Shown here piece after piece: positions 58,254 through 62,000 of a DNA stretch of 62,000 nt. Each line of letters starts with the position of its first letter. Position 1 is the stretch's first letter. A program made the translations under genes and the position numbers. The stretch covers positions 629,527,240-629,589,239 of the forward strand of contig NC_081415.1 of assembly GCF_030272615.1 (NCBI RefSeq), given 5' to 3'. Origin of the DNA: Cryptomeria japonica. Its lineage: Eukaryota; Streptophyta; Pinopsida; Cupressales; Cupressaceae. Below the pieces are notes generated by a model that worked only from the letters and a program-made list of their open reading frames with translations, ran no database searches and was not told the origin of the DNA.

Positions 58254-58255
58254 AT

Positions 58256-58267
58256 TGGTATCAGAGC
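58256..58267 (+). promoter_or_regulatory. Element F primer binding site (initiator Met)
   Basis: TGGTATCAGAGC, an exact match to the first twelve bases of the usual plant copia PBS. Confidence 0.85.
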
Positions 58268-58324
58268 TTGGTCCTATATTTTTAAAAGTCTAATAGCTTG
58301 AGGAAGATCTTGACACCGGTAAAG

Positions 58325-59475
58325 ATGGAAAATCTGATGAAGCAACTTGAAGGAGCTCTTTCAGACTATGATGCAGAAAAGTTGAAAAATATCAAACTAA
58401 AAGATGATTTAAGGGCAACTGAGGATATCATTCAGGCACTTCAAGAGAATCTTACTGTTGCAAGAAATAAGAGAAGAGAACTTTGTGAAAATTCACAAAA
58501 TGAGAATGATGAAAAGGAATCACTTAATGATCAGACAAGCAAGCTGAAACAAGAGAACATGACAACAAAGAATGAGATGCAAGATATGACTATGAGATTT
58601 TGCAAATAGATTGAGGATAGGAAGAAAAACGAAGAAGAATTGACTAGAAGACTAAGTGATGCAGCAAATGAGAACACAAGACTTAGCTATAAAAATGACA
58701 TGTTGAAGACAAATTTGATGCACACTCAGAATGACTGCAATGAACTGATGAGACAGAAAGAAGTCTTAGAAAGAGAACTAGAAACTGCAAATCAAAATAA
58801 AGAAAAATTCAAGAAAAGCTCAGAGGAATTTGGCACCTTTCTGAAGAATAAAAAACCTAAAGGTGACACTTCTGGAATTGGCTTTGAAGTTGGTGAAAGC
58901 TCCGGTACTGCAAATACTCAGAGCAAATTGGTAAGACAACCTAATGCTTATAAATTCAATGGAAAATGCTTTAACTATAATAAGTATGGTCATAGAGAAA
59001 ATGAATGCAGATCTAGAAATTATTAGAATATCAACACACCCACCAGTCAATGTTCAAAATGCAACAAAGTTGGTCACAACTCTGAAAACTGTAGAATGAA
59101 TGTGAGATGTTATGTTTGTGGAAGATTTGGACACCTATCTAATCAATGCAGAACACAAACCAGCATAGGTTATAGGAAATCTATTCAGAAGAATAATGTG
59201 ACTTGTTATGCATGTAACAAGATTGGGCATATTGCAAAATTCCTAGAAGTAAAGGATCACCGGTAGACAACAAAAGTTCTAGCTTGAAAGGCAAAGAAAA
59301 AGTTGAAGAGGTTAAGCAAGAATTCTCAAAACAATGGATTAGAAAAGCTGATCTAAATATTGGGAATACTCCTCCACCAGTAGAACCAATCAATGCTTCA
59401 CTGACAGGACAAAGTGATGCTTCACCGGTAGGATAGAGCAGTGCTCCATCGGCAGGAAGTTCTTCATCTAATTGA
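58325..59475 (+). pseudogene. Element F ORF1: coiled coil and four CCHC knuckles (broken)
   Basis: ATG 58325 (MENLMKQLEGAL). About 200 residues of coiled coil follow (KLKNIKLKDDLRATEDIIQA, RQKEVLERELETANQNKEK), then the linker TSGIGFEVGESSGTAN, which closely matches E. Four knuckles: 58967-59008 (CFNYNKYGHRENEC, second Cys lost), 59051-59092 (CSKCNKVGHNSENC), 59108-59149 (CYVCGRFGHLSNQC) and 59204-about 59240 (CYACNKIGHIAKF, last Cys lost through a frameshift). The Ser-rich tail ends SSSN with TGA 59473-59475. In-frame TAG stops are at 58607, 59024 and 59434. A Gag-like RNA-binding role is inferred from the knuckles. Confidence 0.82.
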
Positions 59476-59778
59476 AGAATGTTTCCTTGAGGGTTTGGCA
59501 ATCTAATGACACATGTCCTATTATTCCGTCGGTTAGAGATAAGAAGCTGGAAATTACTTGTTACCAGTAGACAATGTTAAGTGAATACTTAACCGACATG
59601 CATTTAATGTGGTAGATGGCGAAAAGATACTATAAATTTGAGGTTTTGGCTCCATTCCATTTCATCAAGATTTCAAACCTACGAAGAGCACGAAGATTCC
59701 GAGCTAAGGAATTTCGAGCAAGAGGCAAGAACACTCCAAGCAATCATCCATCCTAAAGGCAGTAAAAGTTATTTTATC
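59476..59778 (+). other. ORF1-ORF2 spacer of element F
   Basis: 303 bp without coding homology. It holds TATAAATT at 59631-59638, 141 bp upstream of the ORF2 ATG, a possible internal promoter for a separate ORF2 transcript. Sequence alone does not show whether ORF2 is made from its own RNA or by splicing of the full-length RNA. Confidence 0.5.
59631..59638 (+). promoter_or_regulatory. Candidate internal TATA box before ORF2
   Basis: TATAAATT in GATACTATAAATTTGAGG. Spacing to the ATG (141 bp) is compatible with a short leader. TATA-like strings are common in AT-rich DNA. Confidence 0.35.
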
Positions 59779-62000
59779 ATGGCATCCACCTCTGTAATTG
59801 AATATATAGCAAACCCTACTATTGTCAAAGTGATAAAAAGACCTAGGCCTATATTTCAATTAGTTCCCGAGGTAGCAAAGAAAGATGATACCTTCAGTGC
59901 TTTTTCTCAAATTCCTAAGGGAGTTGTTTATGCTGAAGACCCCAGAATTTACATTCACTGTAACATTGAGAAACTAGGAGATGAAGAGATTAAAACCATG
60001 TTTAAAACTGTGATATGTGATGAATCCGGCAATGTAAAAGATGAACACAAGATCATTGAAACCCTAGGATTTACAGAGATCCTTAGCATTCCTGAATTCC
60101 CCAAGGATATGATTAGGATAGTCTTAAGCAGGGTACATGGTGAATTTTTCTGGCTAGATGCAATCTACAAAATCACTAAGGAAGCTGTGAAAGCTATCAC
60201 AGGGTTACCGACCACTGGTAAAAGACCAGACAAAACTAAGAAGGTATCAAATGACCTAGTTACAAACCTAACTGGTGCCACATCTGATAAAAGGTCCTTA
60301 AGAGTAAATGATGTAATAGACATTAATGTGAGATTTATCTGCATGATATTAGGGTATAAAGCTACTCATGCAAATAGACTTAATTCAGTTTCAAGTTTAT
60401 GCATTAAGAGTGCTTATGATATGGTCACAGATAATGCAAAGATTGATGTATGTGAGTGGTTAAAGGATGAATTAATTGACAACCTTGGAAAGATTAAGAA
60501 GGACAAGAAAGGAACTTTCAGGTTTGGAAATTTGCTAGTATGTCTAATGCTACATATAACCAAGCAGGTTCCCGGTATAGGCTACGAAGAACTTGGATAT
60601 GATATATCGGTAGGCAAACAGTTAACAAAACTATTCAATAACATGGGAGAAGACAAGGAAAAGAATATCCATGATTTCTTTCAAGCACTAAAGGCCAAAA
60701 TGAAGAAAAGAATCAGGCTATCACAAAAGATTTTTGACAAATATAAAGATGAAATATGCTTTGTAATCAAGAAAGATGAGATCTGGATGGAAGCAGTCAT
60801 CCCTAGGGTAGTTTGGGTAATAGAGATGGGTTATGAAACAGATGATCATATAATTGAAACATATACTAAAGCACTTCTGGAAGCCACTAAAGAACCTAAG
60901 GAAGAATTATTTGGTAGTGTAGAAACTATTGAAAGCCAAATACAATCTAAGAAAAGAGTGAAAAAGGTTGAGGCAGTTGTAAGAAAAGGTTCTAGACAAG
61001 CAAGGGCCATCAAAGAAGATGTGTTAAAACAAACCGGTATAATAGAGGATGAGTTAGTAGCTCCACAATCGAAAACTCACCTATCACCAGTAGGTACTTC
61101 TTCAGAGAGTGACATGCCTGCAACTTTCAAGAGAGTTGTAAGGAAAAGAGATCCCTCACCGACAACGACACCCTCATCGAGGAGGACAAGACAAAAACAA
61201 CAAGCAGTGAGATCTCCGGTAAGAAAGGCTACACTAAAGAAGAAGAAACTGACACCGAAAAAGAAGAAGAGGACAAACAAGGACTTGGCCCCTCTTGATA
61301 TACTGTTAAATGAAATTACAAAGGAAGGAAAATTGAAGAATATAGAGAAAATATATGACACTTTAACAGCTGATGAAAAAGAACAAGTTGAAAATAGCGT
61401 TATATTGCATATGGATATGTATAAGAAATTTTTGATGGAAGTAGTAAATGAAATTCCAGATGAACTATTTAAGAGACTGGAAGCAAGAAGACAAGCAATA
61501 GAACTGGACAAGAAAATAAAGATTGAAAAGATACTTGTTGTATATCTGGTGAATTCACCCAAAGAAATTGATGACCTAATTGCTCAAGCCAACCAGTCAG
61601 TATTTTCTACTGCACACCAGCACATTGCTTTAATGGTTGGAAGAGTTAATGAGGTAACTGAGGAGACAGAAAATGGATGGGATATATTCCTAGTTGAAAA
61701 AGAAAAACAGGAAGAATACAGGAACCCCAAACCTATAAAAGTTTATCAAAAAGAAAGAGACAAGGGTAAAGGTAAAGTTGGTGGACCACCTAGTATCAAG
61801 GTTAAAGACAACTTACCCCCACCTCCTTTGATTACTCCACTGGTAAAAACAATAGCTACAAAAGATCAATCGACAGTTGAAAGTATGGATGTAGAGGATG
61901 GTAATCCTAATATTGAAGTCTTATATGCTATGGATGTTGATACTCAAAAGACCAACATTGTGGTAGACAAAGATACAACTGATAAGACTGAAATGGCTAG
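59779..62000 (+). CDS. Element F ORF2: large unknown protein, intact, 3' end off the window
   Basis: ATG 59779 opens a frame that runs 740 codons to the window edge without a stop. I do not recognise the protein. The N-terminal 300 residues look globular: RPRPIFQLVPE; VHGEFFWLDAIYKITKEAVK then AITGLPTTGKRPDK; SDKRSLRVNDVIDINVRF; WLKDELIDNLGKIKKDKKGT then FRFGNLLVCLML. A middle block has FVIKKDEIWMEAVIPRVVWV. Residues about 380-500 form a basic, low-complexity linker (RSPVRKATLKKKKLTPKKKK). Residues about 500-650 are helical (MVGRVNEVTEETENGWDIFL), followed by a Lys/Gly/Pro tail. No RT, integrase, protease or RNase H motif. It corresponds to ORF2 of E block by block, where the protein reaches ~1,045 codons and ends in coiled coil. 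The basic linker suggests nucleic-acid or nuclear contacts, as inference only. Confidence 0.8.
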   Translation, partial: MASTSVIEYIANPTIVKVIKRPRPIFQLVPEVAKKDDTFSAFSQIPKGVVYAEDPRIYIHCNIEKLGDEEIKTMFKTVICDESGNVKDEHKIIETLGFTEILSIPEFPKDMIRIVLSRVHGEFFWLDAIYKITKEAVKAITGLPTTGKRPDKTKKVSNDLVTNLTGATSDKRSLRVNDVIDINVRFICMILGYKATHANRLNSVSSLCIKSAYDMVTDNAKIDVCEWLKDELIDNLGKIKKDKKGTFRFGNLLVCLMLHITKQVPGIGYEELGYDISVGKQLTKLFNNMGEDKEKNIHDFFQALKAKMKKRIRLSQKIFDKYKDEICFVIKKDEIWMEAVIPRVVWVIEMGYETDDHIIETYTKALLEATKEPKEELFGSVETIESQIQSKKRVKKVEAVVRKGSRQARAIKEDVLKQTGIIEDELVAPQSKTHLSPVGTSSESDMPATFKRVVRKRDPSPTTTPSSRRTRQKQQAVRSPVRKATLKKKKLTPKKKKRTNKDLAPLDILLNEITKEGKLKNIEKIYDTLTADEKEQVENSVILHMDMYKKFLMEVVNEIPDELFKRLEARRQAIELDKKIKIEKILVVYLVNSPKEIDDLIAQANQSVFSTAHQHIALMVGRVNEVTEETENGWDIFLVEKEKQEEYRNPKPIKVYQKERDKGKGKVGGPPSIKVKDNLPPPPLITPLVKTIATKDQSTVESMDVEDGNPNIEVLYAMDVDTQKTNIVVDKDTTDKTEMA

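Larger units (their letters stand above)
57428..62000 (+). mobile_element. Element F: pol-less LTR element with ORF1 and intact ORF2 (runs off the window)
   Basis: Plus-strand element inserted in the gypsy RT. It has a 5' LTR at 57428-58253, PBS TGGTATCAGAGC at 58256-58267, ORF1 at 58325-59475, a spacer, then ORF2 from 59779 to the window edge. It has the same gene order and homologous proteins as element E, but diverged: ORF2 similarity is clear only in blocks. Its LTR family is also represented by the solo LTR at 16240-17085. No protease, integrase or RT is present in the 4.6 kb visible; what follows ORF2 is unknown. The TSD on this side would be ATTAG (57423-57427). Confidence 0.85.

Noticed and set aside
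1-62000. Intact host gene, tRNA, rRNA or microRNA gene
   Set aside because: No splice-compatible conserved protein frame outside retroelements apart from the PPR fragment, and no tRNA- or rRNA-like segment recognised by eye. A tRNAscan and rRNA search would be needed to exclude them formally.

Overview
The window looks like plant nuclear DNA from a large, repeat-packed genome. A gymnosperm is my best guess, as an inference from the style of the repeats only. I found no intact ordinary host gene, no rRNA or tRNA gene and no CRISPR array. Almost all of the 62 kb can be read as LTR retrotransposons inserted into one another, and most boundaries are fixed by TG...CA ends plus 5-bp target-site duplications (TSDs).

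Layout. The long-range frame is an old minus-strand Ty1-copia element, 'copia-2'. Its pieces lie at 7842-8388 (RT), 40085-40637 (integrase C-terminus and hinge) and 52981-55010 (gag, protease, integrase, PBS), with an LTR from 55011. Three blocks split it. (1) Copia-1 (+, ending at 7841) is itself interrupted at 3407 by a minus-strand gypsy-like element that fills positions 1-3407. (2) A 31.7-kb Tat/Ogre-like composite (8389-40084, TSD TCTTC) has three ~3.1-kb LTRs and two gag-only internal regions. It also holds a solo LTR at 11794-13023 (TSD CTCTA), a solo LTR at 16240-17085 (TSD ACTTA/ACCTA), and element E at 19750-33224 (TSD ATTTC). E in turn carries the near-complete copia-3 at 21365-28025 (TSD CATAC). 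(3) Unit H (40638-52980, TSD GGCAT/GACAT) contains a decayed PPR-gene fragment and the gag-only gypsy element G (44219-51967, TSD ATTCC). G has a solo LTR at 45429-46405 (TSD AGATG). To the right of copia-2 lies a plus-strand gypsy gag-pol fragment (about 55.2-57.4 kb). It is cut at 57428 by element F, which runs off the window.

The most unusual content is the E/F family. Both copies have copia-type LTRs, an initiator-Met-type PBS and no recognisable protease, integrase, reverse transcriptase or RNase H in the part visible. Instead they carry ORF1 (long coiled coil, then four tandem CCHC zinc knuckles) and ORF2, a large protein I do not recognise (~1,045 codons in the broken E copy; 740 codons open and unbroken to the window edge in F). 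E, F, a solo LTR and the enzyme-encoding copia-3 share LTR sequence modules and, for E and copia-3, the stretch beside the polypurine tract. That suggests the pol-less elements may be mobilised by a copia-3-like partner. This is inference.

Most coding regions are pseudogenes with many stops. The clear exception is ORF2 of F.
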